From Chloroflexi bacterium HGW-Chloroflexi-4 (GTDB lineage Bacteria > Chloroflexota > Anaerolineae > Anaerolineales > Anaerolineaceae), in contig PHBW01000019.1 of the NCBI GenBank assembly GCA_002840715.1, positions 36,890 through 100,889 on the forward strand: a stretch of 64,000 bases of DNA. Direction: 5' to 3'. Below are positions 10,053 to 19,747 of the stretch, in pieces. Made by a program: the position numbers and the translations under genes. Within the stretch, counting starts at the first letter, position 1. Every line of letters starts with the position of its first letter. The notes below the pieces were generated by a model. The model did not search any database. It had not been told where the DNA came from and saw nothing but the letters and a program-made list of their open reading frames with translations.

Positions 10053-10075
10053 TTTTTTGTCTCGATTCTCTGCTA

Positions 10076-10861
10076 TCAGGGTTTTTTAATTTCTGTTTTC
10101 TTTAGCCATGGGAAGATGTTTCCCCAATAAATTTTACCAGTAATTGCGTATTGTAAGATTTGAATCACATTTGACACAACAAAGTATAGCGCCAAACCTG
10201 CTGAAAGGGTATAGGATAACCAACCCATTAGTATCGGCATATATAGATTCATCATCTTGGTCATCATTGCACCCTGGTCATTTGCACCAGGTTGAGGAGG
10301 CGGTGCAATAACCTTGGATGAGATAAAGGTTGTAATAACAACGACAATGGTCAAAATCGGAATTCCAAAACTGATGCCTGGAATGTAAAGTCGTTCCGGT
10401 TGTCCTAACTCCATCCATAAAAATTGAGTGTTTAGAGGAATCAACTCTGGAATATTGAGGAAACCGGGATAAATGTGCCTGGTCAATTTCAAAAGGTCCA
10501 AGGGCGCTGATGCAATACTTTGGATCAATGCCTGGTAAAGACCAATGATGATCGGAAACTGGAGCAAAGTTGGCAAACAAGAAGAAAGAGGATTGATCTT
10601 CAACTCTTGATAGAGTTTCATCTGTTCCTGGGCTAATTTTTCTTTATCGCCCTTATATTTCTCTTGAATATCCAGGTAACGCTTGTTCTTTTGCAACTCT
10701 TGCATCGCCTGGGCACCTTTGATCTGCTTGGCAGTCAATGGGTACAAAATAACTCTGGTCAATGTGGTAAACAGAATGATGGCAACACCAAAGTTGCCTA
10801 CCATCATGTAGATCCACAGAAGCAGATTAATAAACGGTTTGATAATAATGGTATCCCACAT
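10076..10861 (-). CDS. yidC: YidC/Oxa1/SpoIIIJ membrane protein insertase
   Basis: 261 aa, integral membrane. It has the conserved core: LYPLTAKQIKGAQAMQELQ (first conserved segment plus the cytoplasmic hairpin, K-rich EKYKGDKEKLAQEQMKLYQE), then NPLSSCLPTLLQFPIIIGLYQAL, and C-terminal segments ending YFVVSNVIQILQYAITGK. The length fits the short form lacking the large periplasmic P1 domain of Gram-negative YidC. It inserts and folds membrane proteins with or without SecYEG. It sits in the rpmH-rnpA-yidD-yidC-khpB operon, but a lipoprotein gene is interposed between yidD and yidC. Confidence 0.96.
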   Translation of the reverse strand: MWDTIIIKPFINLLLWIYMMVGNFGVAIILFTTLTRVILYPLTAKQIKGAQAMQELQKNKRYLDIQEKYKGDKEKLAQEQMKLYQELKINPLSSCLPTLLQFPIIIGLYQALIQSIASAPLDLLKLTRHIYPGFLNIPELIPLNTQFLWMELGQPERLYIPGISFGIPILTIVVVITTFISSKVIAPPPQPGANDQGAMMTKMMNLYMPILMGWLSYTLSAGLALYFVVSNVIQILQYAITGKIYWGNIFPWLKKTEIKKP

Positions 10862-10904
10862 GGTTTATGCCATCCTTATTTCTTGGAGGTGGTGTAAACC
10901 CAGC

Positions 10905-11849
10905 TTAGATCGATCCGCCAACGGTTTTGGTTCCGAGATTCGAACCATCCAAACCGATGGTGATAATATCACCATTCTCTTTGCCAAATACGATGCCGTC
11001 AGTTACGACAACACCGGCGCCGATAATTCCTGATTCTACATTGATGGCTTCCACAACCGAGCCGTCAGCAGCGTTAAGAATATTGATGATGCCAGTCTGG
11101 TCACCAAAATACAATTGGTCATCGACTAAATTTGAGGCTGCCCACACTCCACCTGCCACTTTGGTTTCCCAAAGGACGGTTCCTCTTTCGCTGTCAACAG
11201 CGAAAAAATCACCATCAAGGTTGCCGATATAAATAACGCCATCTACCAACGTTGGGCGTGCAACCAAAGAAGCTTTTAGATCAGTTTTCCATTTTTGAAC
11301 ACCGGTAGCAAGATCAACAGCGTAAAGGTAATGATCAAAATTGGGGGCATAAACAAATTCACCATCACTGGCTGGTTGAGCCCAGAAAGCATTATCTGCA
11401 GCAAATGCCCATAACTTTGTGCCGTCGAGGTCTAAAGCATAAAGAGAATTGTCTGCATTTGGAGCGACAATCGTTTCACCAACGACCAAAGGTGAATCAA
11501 TGTATTTGCCCTTTGCACCGGCAAACTGCCAATTTTGGGTGACGCCGTCGCGGCTGTTAATGCTGGTCAAAAGGTTGGCTGCATCAGCAATGATGAGCTG
11601 CTCACCCACAAGCACCGGAGCTGCGAGAAAAGATCTCGTCGCAACTGCTTTTTCTGGATAGGACCAAATATTGGCTCCGTTATCCAGCCTTAATGCAACA
11701 ATTTGCATGCCATCAGCAAAATAGACTGCTGAATCTGTAACCGTTGCCCCACCCCAACTGGTGGCAGTGGAACTTCCACCTGTACAAGAGGTTAAGGTGA
11801 TGGCTAAAACCGATATTGCTACAAGAATAGTCAGTATTTTATTTTTCAT
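10905..11849 (-). CDS. PQQ-like beta-propeller lipoprotein
   Basis: 314 aa exported lipoprotein. The N-terminus has a signal sequence ending in a lipobox (ITLTSC, Cys at about residue 22). The rest is a series of about six blade-like repeats with the typical spacing of PQQ/BamB propellers (VYFADGMQIVALRLDNGANIW, LYALDLDGTKLWAF, LYAVDLATGVQKWKT, FFAVDSERGTVLWETK). BamB belongs to the outer-membrane BAM complex. In a presumed single-membrane lineage this protein more probably scaffolds something at the outer face of the membrane. The position between yidD and yidC suggests a role linked to membrane-protein insertion, but this is inference from location only. Confidence 0.85.
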   Translation of the reverse strand: MKNKILTILVAISVLAITLTSCTGGSSTATSWGGATVTDSAVYFADGMQIVALRLDNGANIWSYPEKAVATRSFLAAPVLVGEQLIIADAANLLTSINSRDGVTQNWQFAGAKGKYIDSPLVVGETIVAPNADNSLYALDLDGTKLWAFAADNAFWAQPASDGEFVYAPNFDHYLYAVDLATGVQKWKTDLKASLVARPTLVDGVIYIGNLDGDFFAVDSERGTVLWETKVAGGVWAASNLVDDQLYFGDQTGIINILNAADGSVVEAINVESGIIGAGVVVTDGIVFGKENGDIITIGLDGSNLGTKTVGGSI

Positions 11850-11907
11850 TCTTTAACTTTCCCTTTAATAATTGGGGTCTTTTCATAATTATCCAGGATA
11901 ATTTCGT

Positions 11908-12195
11908 TTAAGGCACCGGGTCAAATCCACCGGGATTGTAGGGGTTGCAACGCAATATACGCCAAATTGCCATTCCAGTACCCTTAAAGGCACCGTATTT
12001 GTAAATTGCCTGATATCCATAATGTGAGCAGGTCGGATAAAATCGGCAAGTATCCGATGGTAAAGCAGGTGAGATCGCCTTCTGGTATCCCCGGATCAAC
12101 CCTAAAAGAATAAATCTGGGAATGTTTCCAATTTTGAATGGTAAATCTCGTAAACGAGGTTCTACAACCTCAACTTGCTGGTCTTCCTGCATCAT
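11908..12195 (-). CDS. yidD: YidD membrane protein insertion efficiency factor
   Basis: 95 aa. The YidD core is clear: [30 protein letters not shown] (two of the three conserved Cys), then [33 protein letters not shown]. The N-terminal 25 residues form an extension to the usual 70-75 aa family length. Because of this extension, the gene overlaps the 3' end of rnpA by 26 bases. The start could be internal, but no better ribosome-binding site is obvious. It acts at the inner membrane with YidC. Confidence 0.94.
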   Translation of the reverse strand: MMQEDQQVEVVEPRLRDLPFKIGNIPRFILLGLIRGYQKAISPALPSDTCRFYPTCSHYGYQAIYKYGAFKGTGMAIWRILRCNPYNPGGFDPVP

Positions 12196-12538
12196 AATTA
12201 TCCGAACCGATCAATTCCGCTCTATTCAATAACTGCTTCACCGCATTTTTAAGGTCAATGGTGGTCGCATTATTAATAGGTTCGCGGGCAATTACCAATA
12301 TATCTGAAGGTTTTACCAATAACGGGAGGAATTCTGAAAACGTGGCTCTTAACCGACGCTTGGCGCGATTTCTGACAACCGCATTTCCAATTTTTTTTCC
12401 TGTAATAATCCCAGCCCGCGAATTTTCAACTTCACCTTGAGCTACCTTTAACACTGCAAGCGGGTGCGTATAAGTTTTGCCTAAATGACGCACCCGCTTG
12501 AAATCAATCGCTCGGGTAATTCGAAACTTGGGTTTCAC
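12170..12538 (-). CDS. rnpA: ribonuclease P protein component
   Basis: 122 aa basic protein that assists the RNase P RNA in cutting tRNA 5' leaders. Motifs: N-terminal [22 protein letters not shown], the central [25 protein letters not shown] (RNR motif), and the final [10 protein letters not shown]. It lies 75 bases downstream of rpmH, the near-universal gene order. The 3' end overlaps yidD, suggesting translational coupling. Confidence 0.96.
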   Translation of the reverse strand: MKPKFRITRAIDFKRVRHLGKTYTHPLAVLKVAQGEVENSRAGIITGKKIGNAVVRNRAKRRLRATFSEFLPLLVKPSDILVIAREPINNATTIDLKNAVKQLLNRAELIGSDNYDAGRPAS

Positions 12539-12613
12539 CCATCAACCTGCCTTCTCTCTTCTGCAACATAAACGACCAGAAACGAGTTCAAGGCTAGCCT
12601 AAATGGTCCGATA

Positions 12614-12784
12614 TTACCAAGGAATCCTTTTTACATGGTTATTCATCGTAACCGTTAACTTGTGACGGCCTTTTGCACGGCGTCGTTTTAACACTTCTCG
12701 TCCATCGGCTGTCGCCATACGAGATCGAAATCCATGTACACGTAAGCGGCGGCGAATTCTCGGTTGGTAAGTCCTTTTGGTCAT
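12614..12784 (-). CDS. rpmH: 50S ribosomal protein L34
   Basis: 56-aa very basic protein. The start [20 protein letters not shown] and the block [20 protein letters not shown] are diagnostic of L34. The C-terminus ([16 protein letters not shown]) is slightly longer than the common 44-47 aa form. It is the first gene of the rnpA-yidD-yidC-khpB operon. dnaA is not adjacent in this window, unlike the common bacterial arrangement near the origin. Confidence 0.96.
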   Translation of the reverse strand: MTKRTYQPRIRRRLRVHGFRSRMATADGREVLKRRRAKGRHKLTVTMNNHVKRIPW

Positions 12785-12869
12785 GCTGTGTTCCTCTCAA
12801 TCACTGACTTTTTTGAATGCAAGGTTGAATTATACCTTAACGTTTCGACTTGGTCAAAGATAATTTATG

Positions 12870-13538
12870 CTATTCTGAGATTCCCAAAATGCCGGCCAGT
12901 TGGCGCGCGCCTTCTGCGTCAGTTATTGCAAGAACTTCATCTTCGATTTGGAGCGTGGTAACGCCCCGCGGTAACACAATCTCACCTTTGCGGATGATAG
13001 CTGCGACGACACAATTCGTTGGCAAATTCAAATCTTTTATAGCCAAACCACAAACTTTGGACCCAGCGGGGATCTTTTCTTCTACAAGTGAATAACGCCC
13101 GCGTTTCAATTTAAGCAGGGTCATCATATCACCCAACGACATTTCTTCTTGAATCAATCGTGAAAGAATGTCTGCCTGGTTGACGGCAACATCCACATGA
13201 AACTTGGAGTCAAAAAGCCAAGCATCTCGAGGATTATTAACCCGGGCAATAGTTCGATTAATCTTATAGCGTTCCTTTACCAAGAAACACAAGCTTAAGT
13301 TCTCGGCATCTGAAGTGCTGGTTGCCGCAAAAACCTGGGCATCTTTGATACCAGCTTGTTCCAAGACCTGGGTATCCAGCGCATTTCCCGGATAGATCAC
13401 TTCAGTTGGAAGTTCTTTGTGAATTCGAGCCAATACTTCTTTTCGATGTTCTACCACATGCACTGTATGGTTTTCACTTAATAAAGACCGTGCCAATTGT
13501 GCACCGGTTCTTCCGCCGCCTGCAATAATCACAAACAT
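12870..13538 (-). CDS. TrkA/RCK potassium-channel regulatory protein
   Basis: 222 aa. N-terminal nucleotide-binding RCK_N Rossmann domain with GGGRTGAQLARSL at about residues 7-19 and an acidic residue ending strand 2 (VHVVEHRKE). A C-terminal RCK_C (TrkA_C) domain follows from about residue 140 (SLVEEKIPAGSKVCGLAIKDL). These proteins sense NAD(H), ATP or c-di-AMP and gate K+ transporters. The start at 13538 lies one base after the TAA of the preceding RCK gene, implying tight coupling. It is the second of two paralogous RCK genes after a KimA-like permease. Confidence 0.92.
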   Translation of the reverse strand: MFVIIAGGGRTGAQLARSLLSENHTVHVVEHRKEVLARIHKELPTEVIYPGNALDTQVLEQAGIKDAQVFAATSTSDAENLSLCFLVKERYKINRTIARVNNPRDAWLFDSKFHVDVAVNQADILSRLIQEEMSLGDMMTLLKLKRGRYSLVEEKIPAGSKVCGLAIKDLNLPTNCVVAAIIRKGEIVLPRGVTTLQIEDEVLAITDAEGARQLAGILGISE

Positions 13539-13539
13539 A

Positions 13540-14202
13540 TTAACCTGCCTTCTTTCCCTCGCGCAAATTAGCACGTGTTTCGTTTATCCCATCAAAAGTA
13601 GCGGCCACATTCAACAAATCACCAGCCCGCAATTCAGTATCGAACTCTGGCAAAAATGCCCGGCCTGCTCTTGTAATGGAAAGTGGCTTGCAGGTTGTAC
13701 ATCTGATTAAATCCGAGATTTTCTTGCCCTCATATCCAGAAGGGATGACCAGTTCGTAAACTTCTACTTCACCGTTTCCGGCAGAAAATACCGTTCTAAA
13801 ATCGCCATCAGTCATCAACTCTTCAATTCTCTGAGCTCCCCAACTGGTTGAGCTCACCACTTGAATATCGAGTGCTTCAAATAACGCTCTCAAATGCGGA
13901 TCATAATTTCGCGCAATAATATTGGAAACGTTGTACTCCACCTTGGCGACATGGGCAACCACGGCATTAAGTGCATCATTATTAGTGACTGCGGCTAAAG
14001 CATCACAATTAGCCAGGCCAGCCCGAGTTAGCACATCATGATTAAGTGCGTCGCCTTCATGCAGCCGACCTTGAAAATCCGCAGGTAAATTATTAAACGA
14101 TAATGGATTGTCATCTACCACTGAAACTTCATGACCTCGCTTGTAAAGACTATAAGCCAGGGTTGCTCCAATTCGTCCACATCCAACAACAATAGTTTTC
14201 AT
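13540..14202 (-). CDS. TrkA/RCK potassium-channel regulatory protein
   Basis: 220 aa with the same two-domain layout as the next gene: MKTIVVGCGRIGATLAYSLY (RCK_N nucleotide-binding loop), DALAAVTNNDALNAVVAHVA, then RCK_C with ELVIPSGYEGKKISDLI. The ATG at 14202 follows GAGG at four bases. A longer in-frame start at 14229 would overlap the permease and is less likely. The two RCK proteins may form a heteromeric ring. The permease-RCK-RCK order resembles Rv2690c with ceoB/ceoC in Mycobacterium tuberculosis, as I recall it. Confidence 0.92.
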   Translation of the reverse strand: MKTIVVGCGRIGATLAYSLYKRGHEVSVVDDNPLSFNNLPADFQGRLHEGDALNHDVLTRAGLANCDALAAVTNNDALNAVVAHVAKVEYNVSNIIARNYDPHLRALFEALDIQVVSSTSWGAQRIEELMTDGDFRTVFSAGNGEVEVYELVIPSGYEGKKISDLIRCTTCKPLSITRAGRAFLPEFDTELRAGDLLNVAATFDGINETRANLREGKKAG

Positions 14203-14221
14203 TTGTCCTCGATAATCCTTA

Positions 14222-16168
14222 TCAATCAACTTGATAGGGTACTTCCATAATCACAATATCTTTTCGATAAAGTAAGACTCTTCTAAGAGTATCTGCCGTA
14301 TTTGTGTGCAGCCACCCATTCCAAAAGTGCCTTGGAATAAACTGGGGAACGACGATACTGATAATCTCATTAGGTGCTTTGGATTCATCCAATTCTTCAA
14401 TATATTCTAATAAAGGTTCAACAAACAGGCGATAAGGTGAATCAAGCATCACCAAGCGATAGCCATCTCCCCAAACTTCCCATTTTTCTTGTACTTTTTT
14501 GGATTCAATCGGATCGATAGAAACGTGGACTGCAGTAATGTCATCAGATAGTGTTTTAGCATATCTTAACGCTGCCAAAGTACTTTTGTGAACGCCGCCG
14601 ATCGGCATGATCACCCGCTGACGAACGATCCGGTTTTGAGCACTGAAATTCTCGAGCGAGAGGTCTGCTGCAATTTTTGAATAATGCTTATGAATTGATG
14701 AGAATATCAGCACCAGGACGGGAATTAATAAAATAACAAACCAAGCGCCATCCATGAATTTGGTGATGCCAAACACCACCATGACCACCGCGGTCATCAC
14801 CGCTCCGATGCTGTTGGCTATCAATTTAAATTTCCACAGCTTGTCGTAAACGAGCGTGGAACCTTTTTCGACGATTTTCTCATCCGGTTTGAGCTTGCCG
14901 GTTTTCCACCAGCGGCGTGCCATGCCCGTTTGAGAAAAAGTAAAGGATAAAAATACACCCACTGCATACAATGGAATCAGTCTTGAAACGCTGGCTTGAA
15001 AACCAATGATCAAGAAAATTGCGATCAATGCCAGTGCCACAATGCCTCTTGAGAAGACTAAACGACTTCCCCGATAGGTCAGTTGACGTGGAAGATATCC
15101 ATCGGCGGCAGCAATTGCACCAAGGCGAGGAAAATCCGCAAATGCTGTGTTGGCCGCCATTACCAGAATGATGGTTGTGGCGCTAATGGTTCCAATGTAT
15201 AGAATGCCGCGATTTTCAAAGATTGTGCGGGCCAACTGCGAAATGAGTGTCTCTTCTTCTGAAGGAAGAACTCCCACATGATTTGCCAGAAATGTGATCG
15301 CGAGCATCATTGACCCCAAGATGACAGACATGATAATTAGGGTCGTACCTGCATTTTTTGAGCGGGGTTCTTTAAAAGCTGTAATACCATCTGAAATGGC
15401 TTCAACACCGGTTACTGCTGTCGTTCCACTGGCAAACGCTTTCAAAATTAAAAAGGCAGTGATGGGCTGAATTGAATTTTCAATTCCAACAATATCCATG
15501 GGAGGATTTTCCACCACGCCCAAAGTACCTAGCAAAAGTCTTACCAATCCGACGCCGATGGTAACATACATCATTAAGAGGAAAAAATAGGTTGGAATCG
15601 CAAAGGTGATCCCTGATTCTTTCACTCCCCTCAGATTGACAAGCATGATTACCAACACCATGGCAACAGCAATCCATACGCGATACTCGTAAAGCGTTGG
15701 AAAAGCCGAAACGAGCTGAGCAGCACCAGATGAGATGGATACAGCTACGGTTAAGATGTAGTCTGTCAGCAACGCAGCCGCAGCCATTTGAGCTGGCACA
15801 GCGCCTAAATTATCTCTGGCAACAATAAATGAACCGCCTCCATTTGGATAGGCATGCACGGTTTGTTCATACGAAATGATCAAGATTGCCAGGAGAACAC
15901 AAATGCCTAAAGCAAGCGGCACGGATATATGAAAGGCTGTCACGCCGGCTGCGGCTAAAATCAATAACATTTCTTGAGGAGCATAAGCCACTGATGACAT
16001 GGCGTCTGAAGAAAAAACAGCTAATCCAAGAAATTTACCAATCGTTTGATGAGGTGCATCGGCGGTTGAAAGCGGTCGGCCTATCAACATGTTTCGCCAA
16101 TTTTTCCCGGGTTTATATTCTGTTGTTCTTTTGATAACTGTTACTTCATTATTTTCTTCAAAATCCAT
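14222..16168 (-). CDS. KimA-like APC-family (potassium) permease
   Basis: 648 aa, about 12 membrane segments followed by a cytoplasmic domain from about residue 480. The N-terminal region matches KimA-type APC transporters: LIGRPLSTADA, LAVFSSDAMSSVAYAPQEML, ISYEQTVHAYPNGGGSFIVARDNLG, LLTDYILTVAVSISSGAAQLVSAFP. Bacillus KimA is a proton-coupled, c-di-AMP-inhibited K+ importer. The adjacent RCK genes support a potassium role here, but amino-acid transport cannot be excluded from sequence. The C-terminal part (RQRVIMPIGGVHKSTLAALRYAKTLSDDITAVHVS) has a universal-stress-protein-like look. Confidence 0.85.
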   Translation of the reverse strand: MDFEENNEVTVIKRTTEYKPGKNWRNMLIGRPLSTADAPHQTIGKFLGLAVFSSDAMSSVAYAPQEMLLILAAAGVTAFHISVPLALGICVLLAILIISYEQTVHAYPNGGGSFIVARDNLGAVPAQMAAAALLTDYILTVAVSISSGAAQLVSAFPTLYEYRVWIAVAMVLVIMLVNLRGVKESGITFAIPTYFFLLMMYVTIGVGLVRLLLGTLGVVENPPMDIVGIENSIQPITAFLILKAFASGTTAVTGVEAISDGITAFKEPRSKNAGTTLIIMSVILGSMMLAITFLANHVGVLPSEEETLISQLARTIFENRGILYIGTISATTIILVMAANTAFADFPRLGAIAAADGYLPRQLTYRGSRLVFSRGIVALALIAIFLIIGFQASVSRLIPLYAVGVFLSFTFSQTGMARRWWKTGKLKPDEKIVEKGSTLVYDKLWKFKLIANSIGAVMTAVVMVVFGITKFMDGAWFVILLIPVLVLIFSSIHKHYSKIAADLSLENFSAQNRIVRQRVIMPIGGVHKSTLAALRYAKTLSDDITAVHVSIDPIESKKVQEKWEVWGDGYRLVMLDSPYRLFVEPLLEYIEELDESKAPNEIISIVVPQFIPRHFWNGWLHTNTADTLRRVLLYRKDIVIMEVPYQVD

Positions 16169-16319
16169 CGATATCTCTCAATCACCATTCAAACATACTT
16201 GCAAAGCATGAGATTATACATCTCAGATCAAGGGTGGTCAATCATTTTCGCGAACTTACGCGCAATATAACACTTTAATTATAGATTCGTTTCCACATAA
16301 AACACCTTACACCCGGTTG

Positions 16320-17603
16320 TCAGTCAAATTTGGAAATTTTTCCAATCAAGCTATCGTTCTTAATCGTTTCAATTCTGACCTTATCCAGTTTGTTCCACCG
16401 ATTGGAATCAGCCAAAGCTTCAACCTTCATATAATAGTCAGCAAGTCCATGCAGGGTCCAACCTTTGTCACTTTGGACGCCAGACGCTTCCCATAGGACA
16501 TCTACTTCACGACCAATAAATGATGAGAGGTATTTTTCTTCTGACGCTTTGATGGCTGCGTTAATTATTTTTGCCCGCATTTTGGATGTTTTTCCATCCA
16601 CTTGATTGGGGAATTTAGCTGCTGCGGTGCCATCACGCATGGAATAGCGGAAAACATGTCCTCCGCTGAACTGCATCTGATTTACAAAAGTCAGGCTTTC
16701 ATCAAACTCAGCCTCGCTCTCCCCCGGAAAGCCCACAATGATATCTGTTGTGATCGATACCCCTGGAATATTCGATCTCACCATCGAAATCAGATCGGTG
16801 AAAGCTGCCGGGCTGGTGTGTCGAGCCATGCGTTTGAGTACTCCGGCCGAGCCGGATTGAAGAGGCAAATGCAGGTGAGGGCACAGACGCGGATCTTTCC
16901 ATAACTCGAAAAACCTTTCGTCGAGATCCCAGGGTTCAATTGAAGATAATCTGATTCGTTCTATATGTGAGTGATTGAGTAGATAAGATAATAAATCAGT
17001 AATCGTTTCGTCATTATCGCCATCCCTGCCCCATGAACCAAGATGCACCCCGCTGAGCACAATTTCGCGTACACCGCCCCTTTCAGCTCGGAGGATATCT
17101 TCAAGTATTTCCTCTTTTGGAATGCTCTGCCCTTTACCACGGGCAACACGTGTGACGCAGAAAGTACAGAAGTTATCACATCCATCCTGAGCTTTAATAA
17201 ACGCGCGCGTATGGCTATGCACTCCCGGCAAAGGCTGTCGGGCAATTGGTTCAGTATCAAAATCAAGGAATTCTGATTCCACCACTTTTAATGGAAGATT
17301 CATTTTCTCCAAATTGGATATAACGTCGCTTACCCCCGGTAAATCCCTGGCTTTATCTGGCTCTAAGGTTGCCCAACATCCGGTGAGCACAATTCGCTGT
17401 GCCCCTGCCTGGTGAGCCTGTCTGGCTTTTTGACGTGAATCTGAAGTCGCTGCAGCGGTTACTGCACATGTGTTAACCACCACCAGGTCTGCATTTTCAG
17501 CCGTCTCTATCACTTGGTGCCCTGCTGCCCTGAATTGTGCAGCCATATGTTCAATTTCAGCCTGGTTTAAGCGGCAGCCAACCGTATCAAAGAAGACCTT
17601 CAT
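16320..17603 (-). CDS. mtaB: tRNA t6A37 methylthiotransferase MtaB
   Basis: 427 aa radical-SAM methylthiotransferase that makes ms2t6A at position 37 of ANN-decoding tRNAs. The N-terminal UPF0004 domain has its cluster cysteines in FFDTVGCRLNQAE, VVVNTCAVTAAATSDSR and IVLTGCWATLEP. The radical-SAM site is KAQDGCDNFCTFCVTRVARGKGQS (CxxxCxxC). HVFRYSMRDGTAA lies toward the C-terminus, with a TRAM-like end. GCRLNQAE and the single-domain layout fit MtaB rather than MiaB or RimO. I start at the ATG at 17603. The frame extends upstream from a TTG that overlaps the preceding gene. Confidence 0.93.
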   Translation of the reverse strand: MKVFFDTVGCRLNQAEIEHMAAQFRAAGHQVIETAENADLVVVNTCAVTAAATSDSRQKARQAHQAGAQRIVLTGCWATLEPDKARDLPGVSDVISNLEKMNLPLKVVESEFLDFDTEPIARQPLPGVHSHTRAFIKAQDGCDNFCTFCVTRVARGKGQSIPKEEILEDILRAERGGVREIVLSGVHLGSWGRDGDNDETITDLLSYLLNHSHIERIRLSSIEPWDLDERFFELWKDPRLCPHLHLPLQSGSAGVLKRMARHTSPAAFTDLISMVRSNIPGVSITTDIIVGFPGESEAEFDESLTFVNQMQFSGGHVFRYSMRDGTAAAKFPNQVDGKTSKMRAKIINAAIKASEEKYLSSFIGREVDVLWEASGVQSDKGWTLHGLADYYMKVEALADSNRWNKLDKVRIETIKNDSLIGKISKFD

Positions 17604-17610
17604 TCGATAA

Positions 17611-18273
17611 TCAGGGTTGATAAATTTCAAGATTGTCGAACAACACCTTCACGCCTGGGTCGCTATAAGCACTGGCTATCAAGCCAATTTCGCCTTCGGT
17701 GAACGATGAATCTTGAATTTGTGAAAGCAGTGTATCGTTAACTGATAGAGATAAAATATCACCCTGGCAAGTGGCGGTGATATGATTAACCACCCCGCCT
17801 TTACGGATGGCGTCGCTGTAATCCAGATTTCCTGTCTGATTCCCCATGACCATAACACCATCCAACACTTTGTAGATTCCAAAATAGCCGTCATGACTGA
17901 TCACAAAAGCATAGTAATTTTCAAAATCCTTGAATCGGCATAATACACCAAAATTATCATTGGCAGGACCTTCGAGAAGCACTGCATCGATTTCAATTCG
18001 TGAATCGTGAAATATCTTGCCATCCACGGTAATAAATGAAAAATTGGGTGTGTTGACCTTTATCGTCATGCCTTCATATTCATAAGCAATCTCGCCACCG
18101 CTACGATCAATCGTCCCCCAGCCGTTTGGAATGATTGAAAAATCATCTGAATCGAGTAATGTACCTGAAGGCAAATTGACTTGCTCTGTCGGCGATTTGT
18201 TAACCAGGGAACAAGCACTGAGCGCAATAAGTCCAAGAAGCAAAATGGAAAACACAGTGATGGTTCGTTTCAT
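17611..18273 (-). CDS. lipoprotein with concanavalin/LamG-like domain
   Basis: 220 aa. Signal peptide with lipobox LIALSACS (Cys about residue 21). The mature part is beta-rich and resembles the jelly-roll fold of DUF1080/LamG-type domains: LPSGTLLDSDDFSIIPNGWGTID, DNFGVLCRFKDFENYYAFVISHDGYFGIYK, SLSVNDTLLSQIQDSSFTEGEIGLIA, and ending VLFDNLEIYQP. Such domains often bind carbohydrate, but no catalytic residues can be named. It ends 7 bases before the mtaB start and is probably co-transcribed, without a functional link. Confidence 0.75.
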   Translation of the reverse strand: MKRTITVFSILLLGLIALSACSLVNKSPTEQVNLPSGTLLDSDDFSIIPNGWGTIDRSGGEIAYEYEGMTIKVNTPNFSFITVDGKIFHDSRIEIDAVLLEGPANDNFGVLCRFKDFENYYAFVISHDGYFGIYKVLDGVMVMGNQTGNLDYSDAIRKGGVVNHITATCQGDILSLSVNDTLLSQIQDSSFTEGEIGLIASAYSDPGVKVLFDNLEIYQP

Positions 18274-18319
18274 ATTTGTTCCTCCTGGTGTGGTGATACT
18301 AAATCGATTATACCAATTC

Positions 18320-19747
18320 TCACTTAACGGCGTTGTTCTCTTTCAAAATATTAATTGCCATGTCACGCAATCGGCTGTCTCGCGCAAATTCCACGGCTCG
18401 GTGCAACACCTCAAACGCCTTCTCTTTTTCACCTTGAGCCAGGTATAACTGCCCCAGATGGATGAGTATCGCTGATTGATGAGGGTCAATCGAATCTGCT
18501 TGCAGGAAATACGTTAATGATTCATCCAGTTTACCAATCTTCATCAGGATTGTACCTAACAAATCCATTAACGCTGGCGATCCGGGGTTTAGTTGCAATG
18601 CCATTCTGGCAGCAGCCAGCCCGATTGTTTCGACTTCATAGCTGCGGGTAAGACTGAACACTGCCAAAGCTCGCCAGGGAAGATAACTTTGCGGATCAAT
18701 TTCCACGGCAGCTTGAAAATGAGTTAAAGCTGAAGCCCGATCGCCCATGACATCCAATGTGGCTGCCATTTCAATTTCCCATACCACTGCTTTAGGGTTC
18801 GCATCTGCAGCCTTTTGCAGAAATTCGATTGCCAATTCATTTTTACCCTGCCGGCGATAATATAATCCGGTTAAGCCATTAACCAACTCAGCATTCGGCG
18901 CCAATTGCTGAGCTTTGGTGATGAATTCAGTGCCATTTTCACCATTTTGTTGGGCTGCCTCAGCCAGCAAAGCCCATGCAACACCATCCTCAGCATCCAG
19001 CTCGGTGGCTTTGACAAAAGCACGCTGGGCCACGTCCCACTCATCCATGGTTGAAAGTTCCTGACCGATCATTTGATAACCAGCAGAGGTTTCTCCGACT
19101 TTTTCTGATTGACTGATCAACAGAATCAGGGCATTGCAACCCGTTTGTCTGCCGGGTAGCAATTTAGCCGCTTGTTGCAGAAACGGCAGGGCTTTATCTG
19201 GTTCAACTGCCGCAAATTGCAGTCCTAGCTGATAGTTTATCTCTCCGTTTAGCGGATCAATGGCATAGGCTTTGAGCAAGGTTGCCAATGCCCCATAAGC
19301 ATCATTTAATGAACGTTGGGTCATGGCCGCTTGAAGAAACACAAAGACATCCACAATTTCTTCATTTGAAAATTCACGAAGCAAGTTTTTTGCACTATCA
19401 GTATCACCAGTGGAAATCAAAGCATCGGTCAGCCACAATTTGCCTTCGGTTGTCAGTTCACCCAACGCCGCGGCTTTATCAAAAGCTTCAACTGCCCCCA
19501 GCGGTTTGCCGGCATTCAAACGTAGTCTTCCCAACCGCAACCAACTTGCACCTTGCCAGGGGGCAAAGAGTAATTCAGTTTCAAGCGCTTCAAGCTCTAC
19601 CGTTTCATTCATATTCTGGTTGGCCGTAAAAACCTGCTGCCTCGCGCTGACAAGCTCAACCGGATGTGGTGAGAGCGGCATAACCAGTGCAGCACCTATC
19701 GGCAAAAGTATGATTAATCCAGATAAAAAAGATTTTATAAAACGCAT
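18320..19747 (-). CDS. TPR-repeat protein, membrane anchored
   Basis: About 475 aa with one N-terminal hydrophobic segment (MRFIKSFLSGLIILLPIGAA) and at least ten tetratricopeptide-like repeats. Examples are PWQGASWLRLGRLRLNAGKP, AELVNGLTGLYYRRQGKNEL, PKAVVWEIEMAATLDVMGDR, PALMDLLGTILMKIGKLDES and HQSAILIHLGQLYLAQGEKE. It probably faces outside as a protein-interaction scaffold. The ATG at 19747 puts the hydrophobic stretch at the N-terminus. The longer frame to 19849 adds an unlikely 34 residues. The function is unknown. Confidence 0.8.
   Translation of the reverse strand: MRFIKSFLSGLIILLPIGAALVMPLSPHPVELVSARQQVFTANQNMNETVELEALETELLFAPWQGASWLRLGRLRLNAGKPLGAVEAFDKAAALGELTTEGKLWLTDALISTGDTDSAKNLLREFSNEEIVDVFVFLQAAMTQRSLNDAYGALATLLKAYAIDPLNGEINYQLGLQFAAVEPDKALPFLQQAAKLLPGRQTGCNALILLISQSEKVGETSAGYQMIGQELSTMDEWDVAQRAFVKATELDAEDGVAWALLAEAAQQNGENGTEFITKAQQLAPNAELVNGLTGLYYRRQGKNELAIEFLQKAADANPKAVVWEIEMAATLDVMGDRASALTHFQAAVEIDPQSYLPWRALAVFSLTRSYEVETIGLAAARMALQLNPGSPALMDLLGTILMKIGKLDESLTYFLQADSIDPHQSAILIHLGQLYLAQGEKEKAFEVLHRAVEFARDSRLRDMAINILKENNAVK

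Noticed and set aside
12785..12869. Chromosome origin next to rpmH
   Set aside because: No dnaA gene and no cluster of DnaA-box-like words is visible in the short gap. The neighbour is an RCK gene.
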